This document shows positions 27,739 through 37,529 of a stretch of DNA of 64,000 nt, piece after piece. The DNA comes from Armatimonadota bacterium (GTDB lineage Bacteria > Armatimonadota > UBA5829): the NCBI GenBank assembly GCA_039679645.1, contig JBDKUO010000065.1, positions 33,576 to 97,575 of the forward strand, given 5' to 3'. Position numbers and translations under genes: made by a program. The first letter of the stretch is position 1. Each line of letters starts with the position of its first letter. The notes under the pieces were generated by a model. The model was not told where the DNA came from, searched no databases, and saw nothing but the letters and a program-made list of their open reading frames with translations.

Positions 27739-29874
27739 TCATAAGCACCGCAGTTTATATACATGCCGCTGATACCCTTCAAAATGGTCAGTAAAGCGCC
27801 CATGCTTGACACCTAGTTTCCTGTTTTCAAACAGGACTTCAGTCTTGAACCGGTCTGCCCCCGGCACGGTAAATGAAACAGTAATCGGATTTGGACGCTC
27901 GTTGACTGCAATCAGGTATACTTCACCCTTGTAGCGCTTAACAGCCAGGTGAACAGCCTTCTTATCAACACAGGCCCCAGAGACTTTTTCGAGTGAGTAT
28001 AAAACAGGTGTAAGAGTCCGCACTTCAAATGCAAGCTGCTTCATCTCATTCCACAGTTCATTGCTGTGCGGTTTCTGCGCAAAATAGCTGATACCTCTGG
28101 CTCCATGGATGAGGGCGAGATAAGTCATGCACTCTTCTTCGGGGCCTGTAGGCTCGCGCGAATAGCAGTAAGCATAACCATGAGCCTGCAGCCATATCCA
28201 AGTCGGCTTGCCGGATTCGATCGCGCATCTCTCGAGCATATCTGCGTCCCCCGCAATCGCTGCTGGAGAAGACTCGGGAATAGGGTAATCATCCAGTGAG
28301 GCTATGTCGCCGAGTTTGTTCAGGTTGTATATAGTGTAGTTGATGTATACCGGTCTGGTCGGGTCCAGCTTCTTGACCAGGTCATACCTGTCTTGTATTT
28401 GGGGGGTTATCTTTTCCGGTTCGTCGCAAATATACCATGCAAGCAGCGCGGGATGGTCCTTTAGGCCATTGATCCATTGCTGCAGCATATCGTTATCGGT
28501 GGCGCTGCCAACCCAGAGTATTACTCTCATTCCATCATCGCGAATAACATCGAAAAGCTTACGAATGTCTTCTACCGGCTGCGACCCGGCCATAATGCAC
28601 ACCGTGTTAAAGCCGGCATGCGCGATCTCATGAATTATCTCGGGCTGGGGAACGGACTCCCATCCCATTGCAAAAGGAATAAATGGCTTGCCATTGACCA
28701 GGAACCGCCGGTTTTCATCTATCTTAACCTGCACCTTATCCGGATACGGTTCAATTTTGGCTGATTGCGGATTCTTGACCTTACGATGGACGATTTCGCC
28801 TGCAAAGCTCTTGTCTGTAATCGCGGAACGATATTCTGATGGCATTATGCCGGCTTCGAACTGAGTGTCGTCAATCCACACAGTGCCCGCATCAAGCGGC
28901 ATAATTCTGCATGTGGCAAGTGCGCTGTCGACTTTGCCGGTAACGCAGAAGCGCTGCCATTCCTTTCCAACCGATATTTTTTCAGTCTTAGATCCGGAGA
29001 AAGCCAGCGCAACGGGCATATCCGGATTATCGCTTTTTATCCATGCCGAAAAAACGTATGAATCGCCCGGATTCGCATGGACCCAGTTGGAACATGCCTG
29101 CATCTCCGGAACAGCGCCCTCTCGCTCAATGCGCAGGCTGCGTTTGCCGGAGTGAATGACCTTATTGTCAACCGTCCAGCGCCTGCGCCAATCGCCGGTA
29201 TTCGTCACAGTCTCGACAGAACCAATGCCCCAATGCCCCGTACCCCAATAATCGGGAATAGATTCTGTATTGCACAACTCGAACCCGCTGTTTGGAAGAA
29301 TGTTCCTGATCCCATCCGATTTCTGCGCACTAAAGTCGGCAATTGAAACGGCGGCGTCCTCCATATATGACTGCCATACGGATATACGCACCGTACGTAT
29401 GTCGTTCCAGCCCGGACACGGTGATTCGGCATACAGCGTGCTTTTCGGAATGATAATGGTGTGCCACTTTTCGGTCACGTTCCGGATGGCCTCTGTCCTG
29501 CCGTACCATCCGTTGCCTGCGCCGCTCTTAAAATAGACAGAGACCATTCTGATTGCAGAGGGGTTGTCGAATTTAATTTTGATGCTGAAGTAGTCGTAAT
29601 CGGAGAGATTAAGGTCGACCTGTTTGTCCCATATAGCCCTGGTCGTATCTTTACGAAACCGACATGGCAGACGTAAGCACTTGACACCTTCAACAACAGC
29701 GGGCTCGGGCGATAATGCCGCACCGTCAGGCTTCCAGACCGCAAAAGCGGCATCAGTAGTAGTATATTGAAAGCCATCAATACTGAGTTGTTCGCATGCA
29801 CAAATTGAGGGTATCAACAAAACAAGTAATACAATTGCCAAAGCCCGAAAATGCCCGCATGACATTTTCCTCAT
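27739..29874 (-). CDS. exported TIM-barrel glycosidase-like protein with N-terminal carbohydrate-binding domains
   Basis: This protein is about 711 residues long. A signal sequence (hydrophobic near residues 9-24, ending SICAC) is followed by a beta-sandwich resembling a discoidin or CBM fold (about 30-175), then a CBM_4_9-like domain beginning NILPNSGFELCN. From about residue 370 it has a TIM barrel resembling clan A glycosidases: FVNGKPFIPFAMGWE, GFNTVCIM, LLAWYICDEPEK (candidate acid Glu) and RPVYINYTIYN. The substrate is unknown. The start is uncertain: ATG 29874 or 29865. It begins 26 bases after the pseudopilin stop, in the same orientation. Confidence 0.65.
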   Translation of the reverse strand: MRKMSCGHFRALAIVLLVLLIPSICACEQLSIDGFQYTTTDAAFAVWKPDGAALSPEPAVVEGVKCLRLPCRFRKDTTRAIWDKQVDLNLSDYDYFSIKIKFDNPSAIRMVSVYFKSGAGNGWYGRTEAIRNVTEKWHTIIIPKSTLYAESPCPGWNDIRTVRISVWQSYMEDAAVSIADFSAQKSDGIRNILPNSGFELCNTESIPDYWGTGHWGIGSVETVTNTGDWRRRWTVDNKVIHSGKRSLRIEREGAVPEMQACSNWVHANPGDSYVFSAWIKSDNPDMPVALAFSGSKTEKISVGKEWQRFCVTGKVDSALATCRIMPLDAGTVWIDDTQFEAGIMPSEYRSAITDKSFAGEIVHRKVKNPQSAKIEPYPDKVQVKIDENRRFLVNGKPFIPFAMGWESVPQPEIIHEIAHAGFNTVCIMAGSQPVEDIRKLFDVIRDDGMRVILWVGSATDNDMLQQWINGLKDHPALLAWYICDEPEKITPQIQDRYDLVKKLDPTRPVYINYTIYNLNKLGDIASLDDYPIPESSPAAIAGDADMLERCAIESGKPTWIWLQAHGYAYCYSREPTGPEEECMTYLALIHGARGISYFAQKPHSNELWNEMKQLAFEVRTLTPVLYSLEKVSGACVDKKAVHLAVKRYKGEVYLIAVNERPNPITVSFTVPGADRFKTEVLFENRKLGVKHGRFTDHFEGYQRHVYKLRCL

Positions 29875-29900
29875 ATTTAGTACGGCGCAGCCTATCATTA

Positions 29901-30614
29901 CTACATCTTCACATAAAACGTGTTGCTTGACCACTGGGCGCTTTCCATTTCTTTCAACAACTGCTTCTGGCTCCCCCACTTGCAGTGACCGTCCACATAC
30001 GAAACTGTTGTTCCCAAATTGTGCACAGTGCCTGGTATATCCCATGCATTGCCCCAACTGAAGAAGCCATCGTTAATACGCCCGCGAGACTCATGAATAA
30101 ATAAAAGAATCCTGGATGAACGCCCGGAGCTTTCTTTGTCAAGATTTGATTTGCTCAACAAGTAATAAGGATTATCGGCGGCAATGCCGGGGACAGAGCC
30201 TATCCGGGCATTCATAGAGTAGGATATTGGAAAGTTAGTAGGTTGGTTGGTAACTCCTGCAGCGGGTGAGTTAAAATCACTGGGGCATTTATATACGTCA
30301 CTGTTGCGTGTGTATTTCCAAAGTCCGCCGTCTCTGACCGAGCATACGACGTTACTTCCGCCAACATTATGCAGGCACCCTGCCCAATCACGTCTTTCAG
30401 GACTTACATAATATCCGAGAACAATCGGCATTGTGCCTGCATAATCATCGCAATATTGCGGCACGGACGTTGATAGCTGTTTAAGATTGTTTAGACATTT
30501 TGTCTGTCTTCCCTGCTCCTGTGCAGACACAAATATCGGAAATAATATCGCTGCAAGGATGGCTATTATCGCGATAACAACCAGCAACTCAATAAGCGTA
30601 AACCCTCTTTTCAT
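29901..30614 (-). CDS. DUF1559-type type II secretion pseudopilin
   Basis: This 237-residue protein has a class III prepilin peptide (MKRG|FTLIELLVVIAIIAIL), which a prepilin peptidase would cut after Gly. The rest is a globular beta-rich domain with QTKCLNNLKQL. The C-terminus has the H-X9-DG motif (HNLGTTVSYVDG) typical of the DUF1559 family, which is expanded in Planctomycetes, Verrucomicrobia and Armatimonadota. The ATG follows GGGGAGAG. A near-perfect promoter lies 30 bases upstream. The downstream glycosidase-like gene suggests a surface-exposed or secreted pair. Confidence 0.9.
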   Translation of the reverse strand: MKRGFTLIELLVVIAIIAILAAILFPIFVSAQEQGRQTKCLNNLKQLSTSVPQYCDDYAGTMPIVLGYYVSPERRDWAGCLHNVGGSNVVCSVRDGGLWKYTRNSDVYKCPSDFNSPAAGVTNQPTNFPISYSMNARIGSVPGIAADNPYYLLSKSNLDKESSGRSSRILLFIHESRGRINDGFFSWGNAWDIPGTVHNLGTTVSYVDGHCKWGSQKQLLKEMESAQWSSNTFYVKM

Positions 30615-30645
30615 AGCTCTCTCCCCACCATTGTAATCTGTTGTT

Positions 30646-30674
30646 ATTATGTGCATGTATTAGCCATTTGTCAA
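30646..30674 (-). promoter_or_regulatory. sigma70-type promoter of pseudopilin operon
   Basis: On the minus strand, TTGACA (30674-30669), a 17-base spacer and CATAAT (30651-30646) lie 31 bases before the ATG. Confidence 0.75.
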
Positions 30675-30742
30675 TGGATATACCGTATACAAACATTACT
30701 TTTTCTAAATGAACAACAGCCCACTATTCGCATGCCGTATGC

Positions 30743-30773
30743 AAAAAGCCCGAAGGCAAATAGCCTCCGGGCT
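30743..30773 (-). terminator. rho-independent terminator of bifunctional nuclease gene
   Basis: GCCCG-AGGC / GCCT-CGGGC is a nine-pair stem with one mismatch. On the minus strand it is followed by TTTTT, 28 bases after the stop of the gene at 30801. Confidence 0.8.
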
Positions 30774-30800
30774 TAGTAAGCCGGTGTAATAATAATTCTA

Positions 30801-31319
30801 TTATTCCTCGTGGACTGCCGCTTTTTCGATGACTCCCTCAAGCATAAAAATAGGAGCCTTTGCCCGCAGAGCGAGCGCAATCGCGTCACTTGGACGGCTG
30901 TCAACATCAACAACCTTTCCCTCGTGTGCAATTGTGACCTTCGCATAGTAGGTCTTGTTCCACAAATCGTCTATCAAGACCCTTTCGACGGTGCCGCCCA
31001 TGCGGTTTATAACATTGTTGAGCAGATCATGGGTAATCGGACGGTCTGCCGAAGCGCCATCCAGGGCAAGCGATATCGCCATAGCCTCGAATTTTCCGAT
31101 CCAGATCAGGACGGAACGGCCTCTGGCATCTTTGAGCAGAACAAAGTAGTTTGTAGGCTGCACGCCTTCCTGCTCCTTGTGCTCGTAGACGCCCATGACC
31201 TTGACTTCCCTCTGTTCAAGGCTGCTTTCGTCCGCTTCCGAATCATCTTCACCACTCAGAGACTGTGGAAACAGTTCGTCCGGGTTTTCATCTTCCTCGA
31301 ATCCAAAATTTTCAGCCAA
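30801..31319 (-). CDS. bifunctional nuclease family protein (DUF151)
   Basis: This 172-residue cytoplasmic protein has an acidic N-terminal tail of about 30 residues, then a DUF151 domain: VLLKDARGRSVLIWIGKFEAMAISLAL, RPITHDLLNNVINRMGG and VDSRPSDAIALALRAKAPIF, all close to the family pattern. Relatives have been described as DNase/RNase in plants, and many bacterial ones are fused to UVR domains; none is here. The start is TTG, supported by AAAGGG eight bases upstream. The gene follows rho by 54 bases. Confidence 0.85.
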   Translation of the reverse strand: MAENFGFEEDENPDELFPQSLSGEDDSEADESSLEQREVKVMGVYEHKEQEGVQPTNYFVLLKDARGRSVLIWIGKFEAMAISLALDGASADRPITHDLLNNVINRMGGTVERVLIDDLWNKTYYAKVTIAHEGKVVDVDSRPSDAIALALRAKAPIFMLEGVIEKAAVHEE

Positions 31320-31373
31320 TGATGCTACCCTTTCTAAAATACACTGGGTATCATTACCCCATCAGCATTTGCA

Positions 31374-32645
31374 CTAATCTATATCGTTACTCTTAAGTGT
31401 TTTATCCACAATCTGCAGAAATTCCTTGTTTGATTTTGTATGTTTAAACCGGTCACGCAGCAATTCAGTCGCTTCGGCGGTATCGAGAGCTGCCAGGAGC
31501 CTTTGCAATTGCCAGACCCGCTTCAGGGTGTCATCATCGTAAAGCAGTTCGTCATGGCGAGTGCCGGACCTCTTAGTGTCGATTGCCGGGAATATACGGC
31601 GCTCGGCAAGGTTACGGTCCAGGACCAGTTCCATGTTACCCGTAGCTTTGAATTCTTCGAAGATCGCATCATCCATGCGGCTTCCAGTCTCGACAAGTGC
31701 GGTGCCTATAACCGTAAGGCTTCCACCCTCTTCGATATTTCTCGCTGCGCCGATAAACCGCTTGGGCCTATATAGAGCGCTCGGGTCCAAACCACCCGAC
31801 AAAGTCCGCCCGCTGGGGTTCACAGTCAGGTTCGACGCTCTCGAAAGTCGGGTGATGCTGTCGAGCAGCACTACTACATCCTTACCCGACTCGACCAGCC
31901 TCTTACTCATTTCAAGGACCATATCGGCGACGCGCATATGGTTTTCAGGCAGCTCATCGAATGTGGAGCTGACTACCATTCCATTGACCGAGCGGCGTAT
32001 ATCCGTTACTTCTTCAGGACGCTCATCAATCAGCAGAATTATGAGGACGACATCCGGGAAGTTGGTAGTGACGCTGTTTGCTATGGTCTTAAGCAGCGTC
32101 GTCTTGCCGGCTTTCGGCGGAGCGACAATCAGACCCCTCTGTCCCTTACCAATAGGCGAGATGAGGTCTATAAAGCGCGCGGAGTAGTTGTCCTGTGTAG
32201 TTTCAAGAACAAGTTGCTCATTCGGATATATTGGAGTTAGGTCATCAAAGCTTTTGCGAGACCTCGCTGCTTCGGGGTTCTGATTGCTCACTGCCTGCAC
32301 GCGCAGCAGACTGTAGTATTTCTCGGTATCTTTCGGCGGCCGCACCTGTCCCGAGACTATGTCACCCGTCTTGAGTCCGAATCGCTTGATCTGCGACTGT
32401 GAGACATATACATCGGTATTTGTGGGTGAGAAGTTCGAGTGCCGCAGGAAACCCCAGCCGTCCGGCAGGATTTCGAGCACACCCTGATCAAAGATAAGCC
32501 CGCTCTTTTCCGCAAACGCCTTGAGGATGCTCATAACAAGGTCCTGACGTCTAGAGAAGCCGTTTTCTACTCCTAGAGTAGCCGCTATCTCCTGCAGTTC
32601 CTCGAACGTCTTTTTTTCTAGTTCAGATAGTTCCAAAGGCTCCAA
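31374..32645 (-). CDS. rho: transcription termination factor Rho
   Basis: This hexameric RNA helicase ends transcription. The N-terminal SAP-like Rho_N helices ([20 protein letters not shown]) are followed by a cold-shock RNA-binding domain ([20 protein letters not shown]). The ATPase core has Walker A APPKAGKT, Walker [11 protein letters not shown] and the Q-loop/R-loop region [13 protein letters not shown]. The reading frame extends to ATG 32702, but that has no Shine-Dalgarno sequence. TTG 32645, giving 423 residues, has AGAGGTGAT just upstream and begins right at the Rho_N domain, so I prefer it. It lies downstream of hpt. Confidence 0.93.
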   Translation of the reverse strand: MEPLELSELEKKTFEELQEIAATLGVENGFSRRQDLVMSILKAFAEKSGLIFDQGVLEILPDGWGFLRHSNFSPTNTDVYVSQSQIKRFGLKTGDIVSGQVRPPKDTEKYYSLLRVQAVSNQNPEAARSRKSFDDLTPIYPNEQLVLETTQDNYSARFIDLISPIGKGQRGLIVAPPKAGKTTLLKTIANSVTTNFPDVVLIILLIDERPEEVTDIRRSVNGMVVSSTFDELPENHMRVADMVLEMSKRLVESGKDVVVLLDSITRLSRASNLTVNPSGRTLSGGLDPSALYRPKRFIGAARNIEEGGSLTVIGTALVETGSRMDDAIFEEFKATGNMELVLDRNLAERRIFPAIDTKRSGTRHDELLYDDDTLKRVWQLQRLLAALDTAEATELLRDRFKHTKSNKEFLQIVDKTLKSNDID

Positions 32646-32872
32646 TTTGTAATCACCTCTTTGGGATAGCCTCAAGTATGAGGTTTGGCGCACTTCTACC
32701 ATGACATATTACACGCCCGGCAAGTACGCAATAGGGTTGGAATCAACATAATGATGGAGGGTTTGCACCCGAGAAAGTCCAGTAGACAACAACAATGAGG
32801 ACTGTTATTAGACATTTATATTATAGGATTGATACCGCGTTTTGTCCAGTCCTTAAACGCAAAACTCTGGAA

Positions 32873-33424
32873 TTAATCATCAGTCTCTACTTTTATGACT
32901 CCTATGTACGGCAGATTCCGATACCGTCCATTATAATCGAGTCCGTAGCCTACCACGAAACTGTCCTCAACGGCAAACCCGCAATAGTCGATTTTAACGT
33001 CGACACGTCTGCGGCTGGGTTTGTCCAGAAGAGCGCATATCTTAACGCTTGACGCTCCGCGCGATAATAAGTTTTCAGCAAGATAGCTCATGCGCAGAGT
33101 CCAACCTGTATCTACTATGTCCTCGACAATCAACACATCCCGGCCATCGACACTGCAGCTAATGTCCTTTAGCATCCGCACAACTCCGGAGGTATGTTTG
33201 TCACCGCCATAACTGGAGATTGCAACGAAGTCATAATCTACGATCATGTCGATCCGCCTGATTAGATCAGCCAGAAAGATTGCGGAGCCTTTCAGAATGC
33301 CTATTAAGAGCAGTTCCCTGCCCGCGTAATCACGACTGATCTGCTTTCCAAGCTCGGATACTCGTTCTTGCAGCCTGTCTTCCGATATTAGTACTTCCAC
33401 AGCGTCTTTACCGGAATCAGTCAA
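32873..33424 (-). CDS. hpt: hypoxanthine phosphoribosyltransferase
   Basis: This 183-residue cytoplasmic purine-salvage enzyme makes IMP (and GMP) from PRPP and the base. Family sites are visible: LLIGILKGSAIFLADLIRRI, FVAISSYGGDKHTSG (flexible loop SSYG) and the PRPP motif VLIVEDIVDTGWTL. The open frame runs back inside guaA, but TTG 33424 with GGGAG seven bases upstream, five bases after the guaA stop, is the better start. The guaA-hpt coupling joins de novo and salvage routes to GMP. Confidence 0.93.
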   Translation of the reverse strand: MTDSGKDAVEVLISEDRLQERVSELGKQISRDYAGRELLLIGILKGSAIFLADLIRRIDMIVDYDFVAISSYGGDKHTSGVVRMLKDISCSVDGRDVLIVEDIVDTGWTLRMSYLAENLLSRGASSVKICALLDKPSRRRVDVKIDYCGFAVEDSFVVGYGLDYNGRYRNLPYIGVIKVETDD

Positions 33425-33428
33425 TGCG

Positions 33429-34964
33429 CTACTCCCACTCGATGGTCGCGGGCGGTTTCGAGCTGATATCATAAACGGTCCGATTCACTCCCGGCACTTC
33501 ATTTATGATCCGGTTGCTGATTTTTTCCAGCACTTCGTAAGGCAACTTTGCCCAGTCGGCGGTCATGGCATCCTGGCTGGTCACGGCTCTCACCACAATC
33601 GTGTCGTCATAGGTCCGCTGGTCGCCCATAACTCCAACACTTCTTATTGGGGCAAGCACCGCGAATCCCATCCAGAGCTCCCGATACAAACCGGCGCGCT
33701 TGATCTCTTCAACTACGATATCATCCGCATGGCGCAGAGTTTCGAGCCGTGCCTTAGTGACTTCTCCGACGATGCGTATAGCAAGTCCCGGACCGGGAAA
33801 CGGCTGCCTCCAGACCATCTCTTCAGGCAGACCCAACTCAGCCGCGACTTCCCTTGCTTCGTCCTTAAACAGATACCTGAGCGGCTCGATTATCTTGAGG
33901 ACCATATCCTCGGGTAGGCCGCCTACGTTGTGGTGCGATTTGATGACAGCGGCGTTCTTCGTGCCGCTTTCTATCACGTCGGGATACAGCGTGCCCTGGC
34001 CGAGCCATTTAGCGTCGGTGATCTTTGACGCATGCTCCTCGAAAACCCGCACGAACTCTTCGCCTATAATTTTGCGCTTTTTCTCCGGGTCGAGCACACC
34101 GGCAAGCCTACTGAGAAATCTTTCTTCGGCGTCAACATATACGAGCTTTATCTTGAAATGCTCCTCGAATGTCCGGCGTACGCTCTCGCCTTCATTGAGC
34201 CGCATAAGCCCATGATCGACGAATATACATGTGAGCTGGTCGCCAATTGCCTTGTGCAGCAGCGCTGCTACACATGCCGAGTCGATTCCGCCGCTGACAC
34301 CGCAGACGACTTTATCGCTGCCGACCCGCGTTCTGATCTCCCTTACGGCCGTCTCTATAAACGAAGCCGGAGTCCACGAGCCATGCAGGCCGCATGCATT
34401 ATACAGAAAATTGCGAAGTACCTCAGTCCCCCACGGCGTATGCACTACCTCAGGATGAAACTGCACGCCATAGAGTCCCCTTTCGGGGTTTTCCATAGCT
34501 GCGACGGGTGTGCTCGCAGTCCGGGCGACTGTCTTGAAGCCCGCAGGAGCGCTCTCAACAAGGTCACCATGGCTCATCCAGCACACAAGTTTTTTGTCGA
34601 GTCCCGAAAACAGCACCGACGAATCGATTACATCAAGTTCAGTGCGTCCAAACTCTTTCTGAACCCCTGGCGTAACCTTGCCGCCTAAATGATAGGCCAT
34701 AAGCTGAGTGCCGTAGCATATTCCGAGTATGGGCACTCCGATATCATAAATTGCATTATCGCATCGCGGCGCGCCTTCTTCATACACACTTGCCGGCCCG
34801 CCGGAGAATATTATTCCCTTAGGAGCGCGCTCTACTATTTGTGAAACCGGGGTATCGTAGGGTATGATCTCGCAGTATACCCTGCATTCGCGCACACGAC
34901 GTGCGATAAGTTGTGTATACTGCGCGCCAAAATCGAGGATGAGTATCAATTCTTCACTAGCCAT
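33429..34964 (-). CDS. guaA: GMP synthase (glutamine-hydrolysing)
   Basis: This 511-residue protein converts XMP to GMP. The N-terminal class I glutamine amidotransferase has its nucleophile Cys in [11 protein letters not shown] and His/Glu in FHPEVVHT. The ATP pyrophosphatase P-loop [14 protein letters not shown] comes next, then the C-terminal dimerisation domain ending in [12 protein letters not shown], the near-invariant GuaA tail. The length is normal. It is co-transcribed with hpt. Confidence 0.97.
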   Translation of the reverse strand: MASEELILILDFGAQYTQLIARRVRECRVYCEIIPYDTPVSQIVERAPKGIIFSGGPASVYEEGAPRCDNAIYDIGVPILGICYGTQLMAYHLGGKVTPGVQKEFGRTELDVIDSSVLFSGLDKKLVCWMSHGDLVESAPAGFKTVARTASTPVAAMENPERGLYGVQFHPEVVHTPWGTEVLRNFLYNACGLHGSWTPASFIETAVREIRTRVGSDKVVCGVSGGIDSACVAALLHKAIGDQLTCIFVDHGLMRLNEGESVRRTFEEHFKIKLVYVDAEERFLSRLAGVLDPEKKRKIIGEEFVRVFEEHASKITDAKWLGQGTLYPDVIESGTKNAAVIKSHHNVGGLPEDMVLKIIEPLRYLFKDEAREVAAELGLPEEMVWRQPFPGPGLAIRIVGEVTKARLETLRHADDIVVEEIKRAGLYRELWMGFAVLAPIRSVGVMGDQRTYDDTIVVRAVTSQDAMTADWAKLPYEVLEKISNRIINEVPGVNRTVYDISSKPPATIEWE

Positions 34965-35144
34965 TGGGACTCCGTAATACAGTGATGCCCCTCAACCATA
35001 GTTTTCCTGGGGATTTTTGCCTGAACAATTGTCCTGGGGAGCTGTGTCCACTGGTATTGTAGCAGAACGCAAGATCAGTTGTCAATGTTTGGCAAGCAAA
35101 TCCAGCGGGTATACAAATGCAGAGCTTGATGAGGAGTAGTGACC

Positions 35145-36530
35145 TTGGGCGATATAGAGCAGCGCATCTGCGATAAAGTGCGATCACATATAGCGAAAGC
35201 CGGACTCTGGAACAGCGCCTACGGACTGCGCTCGCACCTGATATCACCGGCCCCCTTTGACCTCAGCACCGATCAGGTGGCGCAGTTGGAGAAGTTGGGC
35301 GAAGCGCTGTTCAGGTTCTATCATGGGGCAAATGAGCTTTATCTTCGCTCGAACCATGAATGGGTTCGCAATTATCTCGACATTGGTAAACCCGACGGCC
35401 TGATTCGCCATGCCCGCATGCATTATCACAAGCATTCGATCCCACGGATAATCCGGCCGGACATACTAATTAGATGCGACGGATTCGTCATAACTGAGCT
35501 AGACAGTGTGCCGGGCGGGTTTGGACATCTCGATTGCCTATCAGCAGCATACGATGATGCAGGTTTCGATTTGATCGGCTCTCCAAGAAGTGTTCGTGAC
35601 GGTTTTGCACAATCACTGCGCGAGGCTGCCGGAATCGATGATCCGGTGTGCGCGATAGTTGTTTCGGAAGAATCCGTTGATTACCTGCCTGAGATGACGT
35701 ATCTTGCGGGTGAACTCCAAAAGATCGAGCTGCGCGCATATACTCTGAGACCGAGTGAAATCGAGTTTACGGAAGGAGGGCTTTTTGTAGAGAAAGACTC
35801 TGAAAAACTGCGCATCGATCTGATTTATAGGTTTTTTGAACTGTTCGATCTGCTCAATATTCCCAAGTCCGAGTTGGTTTCGTATGCCGCGCGAAAGAAG
35901 ACAACAATAGTGACCCCGCCATACAAACACTTTCTTGAAGAAAAGATGCTCCTTGCGTTTTTACACAGTGAATCGCTGAAGGATTACTGGGTCAAATCTC
36001 TCGGTGACGATAACTATAAGCTGCTTATCAGCACAGTATCGCCGACCTGGATCATGGACAATCGAGCAGTGCCGCCGCATGCGCAAATCTCCGGTTTCAA
36101 ATGGAAAGGAAGGCCGATAAGAGATTGGCGAGAGATAATAGAAGGGACTCAAAAGGATAGACGCCTGGTGCTGAAGCCCTCCGGTTTCTCTCCACTTGCA
36201 TGGGGGTCACGTGGAGTAAAGATAGGTCACGATATGCCCGGGAATGAGTGGGCTGATACCGCAAATACGGCTCTTTCAAGCTTTGAAAACTCCCCATATG
36301 TGATCCAGCCATATCATGACAGCGCTATCATTGGGGTAAAGTACTGTGATGAGAATCGAACACTGGAAATGCAGGCTCGCGTGAGGCTGTGTCCATATTA
36401 TTTTGTAGCAGATGACCGGGCAAATTTGGGCGGGGTACTTGCTACGGCATGCCCAAAAGATAAAAAGCTGATACATGGAATGGTTGACGCGATTATGATG
36501 CCCTGTCAGTCAAAAAGCAGCAGGCTCTGA
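35145..36530 (+). CDS. circularly permuted ATP-grasp-like protein
   Basis: This 461-residue protein has no certain family. The C-terminal third has ATP-grasp-like features: RLVLKPSGFSPLAWGSRGVKIG (phosphate loop), PYVIQPYHDS, MQARVRLCPYYF and a GG loop. The middle has ITELDSVPGGFGH, as in permuted ATP-grasp ligases related to glutathionylspermidine synthase. A ligase joining an amine to a carboxylate is therefore a reasonable guess. TTG 35145 lies eight bases after GAGGAG and is preferred to GTG 35139. The next gene, 29 bases on, is a lysine 2,3-aminomutase relative, suggesting beta-lysine as one substrate. Confidence 0.6.
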   Translation: MGDIEQRICDKVRSHIAKAGLWNSAYGLRSHLISPAPFDLSTDQVAQLEKLGEALFRFYHGANELYLRSNHEWVRNYLDIGKPDGLIRHARMHYHKHSIPRIIRPDILIRCDGFVITELDSVPGGFGHLDCLSAAYDDAGFDLIGSPRSVRDGFAQSLREAAGIDDPVCAIVVSEESVDYLPEMTYLAGELQKIELRAYTLRPSEIEFTEGGLFVEKDSEKLRIDLIYRFFELFDLLNIPKSELVSYAARKKTTIVTPPYKHFLEEKMLLAFLHSESLKDYWVKSLGDDNYKLLISTVSPTWIMDNRAVPPHAQISGFKWKGRPIRDWREIIEGTQKDRRLVLKPSGFSPLAWGSRGVKIGHDMPGNEWADTANTALSSFENSPYVIQPYHDSAIIGVKYCDENRTLEMQARVRLCPYYFVADDRANLGGVLATACPKDKKLIHGMVDAIMMPCQSKSSRL

Positions 36531-36559
36531 GTAATGATAGGCAGTTGTGGTGAAACAAT

Positions 36560-37489
36560 ATGCTGTATAAAATATCCGAACATGTCGAGCGTTTGATGGT
36601 CTACGAAGATGCCGTCAGAAAACAGTTTGAGGTCAGCGAACTTGAACTAGACGACAATATGATCGGCGAAGATGATCCGCTGCGAGAAAAAGAGCACGAA
36701 GTCGTGCCTGGCATGATCAACAAATACGGCAACCGCGTTTTGTGCCTAATGACGGCTGAATGCGCTGCCTACTGCCGGTTCTGTACTCGCAGGCGGCTTG
36801 TATCCGATATCGAGCGGGGACGGATCGACAAATCGCATATCGACAAATGGACCGATTACCTGAGTGCGCACCCGGAAATCAGCGAAGTGATACTGTCGGG
36901 AGGAGACCCGTTTATAGTCGATGATGACTTGTTCGATTATGCCGTCAGTGAAATATCGTCACTTGATACGATCAAGATTATACGGATCAGCACGCGCATG
37001 CCCGTCAGCGATCCGGCTCTCATTAACGACGCCAGACTCGAAGTAATAGAGCGAGTGGCGCAGCCTGTATACGTAGGCATACACTTCGAGCACCCGGCTG
37101 AGATCACCCGCGAAACTGTGCTCTGTTGCAAGAGACTTATGTCTTCCGGCGCTATCCTATATTCGCAGACTGTGTTTTTGAATGGTGTCAATGATGATTA
37201 CCAGACGCTATATGACCTGTTCACAGGACTTCTCGAGATAGGCGTCCGGCCATATTATATATACCGCTGTGATCCGGTTCCAGGCGCGATGCATTTCCAG
37301 GTCGATCCGGCAAAGGAGCGCCACATCATGACTATGCTTAGAAAGGGACTATCCGGTTTGGCCTACCCGAATTATGTAATCGATGCGCCTGACGGAAGTG
37401 GAAAAATACCTGTGCCGCTTGAGTTCTGGGACTTGGATTTGACCACATATACCGACTATGAAAACAGAAAACACAAGGTTGTGGAATAA
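36560..37489 (+). CDS. KamA family radical SAM protein (lysine 2,3-aminomutase-like)
   Basis: This 309-residue protein has the radical SAM cluster cysteines at 68, 72 and 75 (CAAYCRFC), SGGDPF (SAM binding) and RISTRMPVSDP. The probable PLP lysine is Lys 282 in DAPDGSGKIPV, matching the PGGGGK motif of true KamA and unlike EpmB. It is shorter than classical KamA (about 416 residues), lacking part of the ends. It would convert L-alpha-lysine to beta-lysine, or act on a related amino acid. It follows the ATP-grasp-like gene, and the convergent ferredoxin next door could supply electrons. Confidence 0.82.
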   Translation: MLYKISEHVERLMVYEDAVRKQFEVSELELDDNMIGEDDPLREKEHEVVPGMINKYGNRVLCLMTAECAAYCRFCTRRRLVSDIERGRIDKSHIDKWTDYLSAHPEISEVILSGGDPFIVDDDLFDYAVSEISSLDTIKIIRISTRMPVSDPALINDARLEVIERVAQPVYVGIHFEHPAEITRETVLCCKRLMSSGAILYSQTVFLNGVNDDYQTLYDLFTGLLEIGVRPYYIYRCDPVPGAMHFQVDPAKERHIMTMLRKGLSGLAYPNYVIDAPDGSGKIPVPLEFWDLDLTTYTDYENRKHKVVE

Positions 37490-37529
37490 CAAGTGTGTCG
37501 AATAAGACATAGGAAGGAATTACCATAGC

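Noticed and set aside
31561..32187. Long plus-strand frame inside rho
   Set aside because: It is Ser/Arg-rich antisense of a certain gene and has no Shine-Dalgarno sequence; a typical shadow frame.
36560..37489. EpmB (EF-P beta-lysylation) identity for the KamA-like gene
   Set aside because: The PLP-lysine motif GSGKIPV matches KamA, and no EpmA or EF-P gene is nearby.
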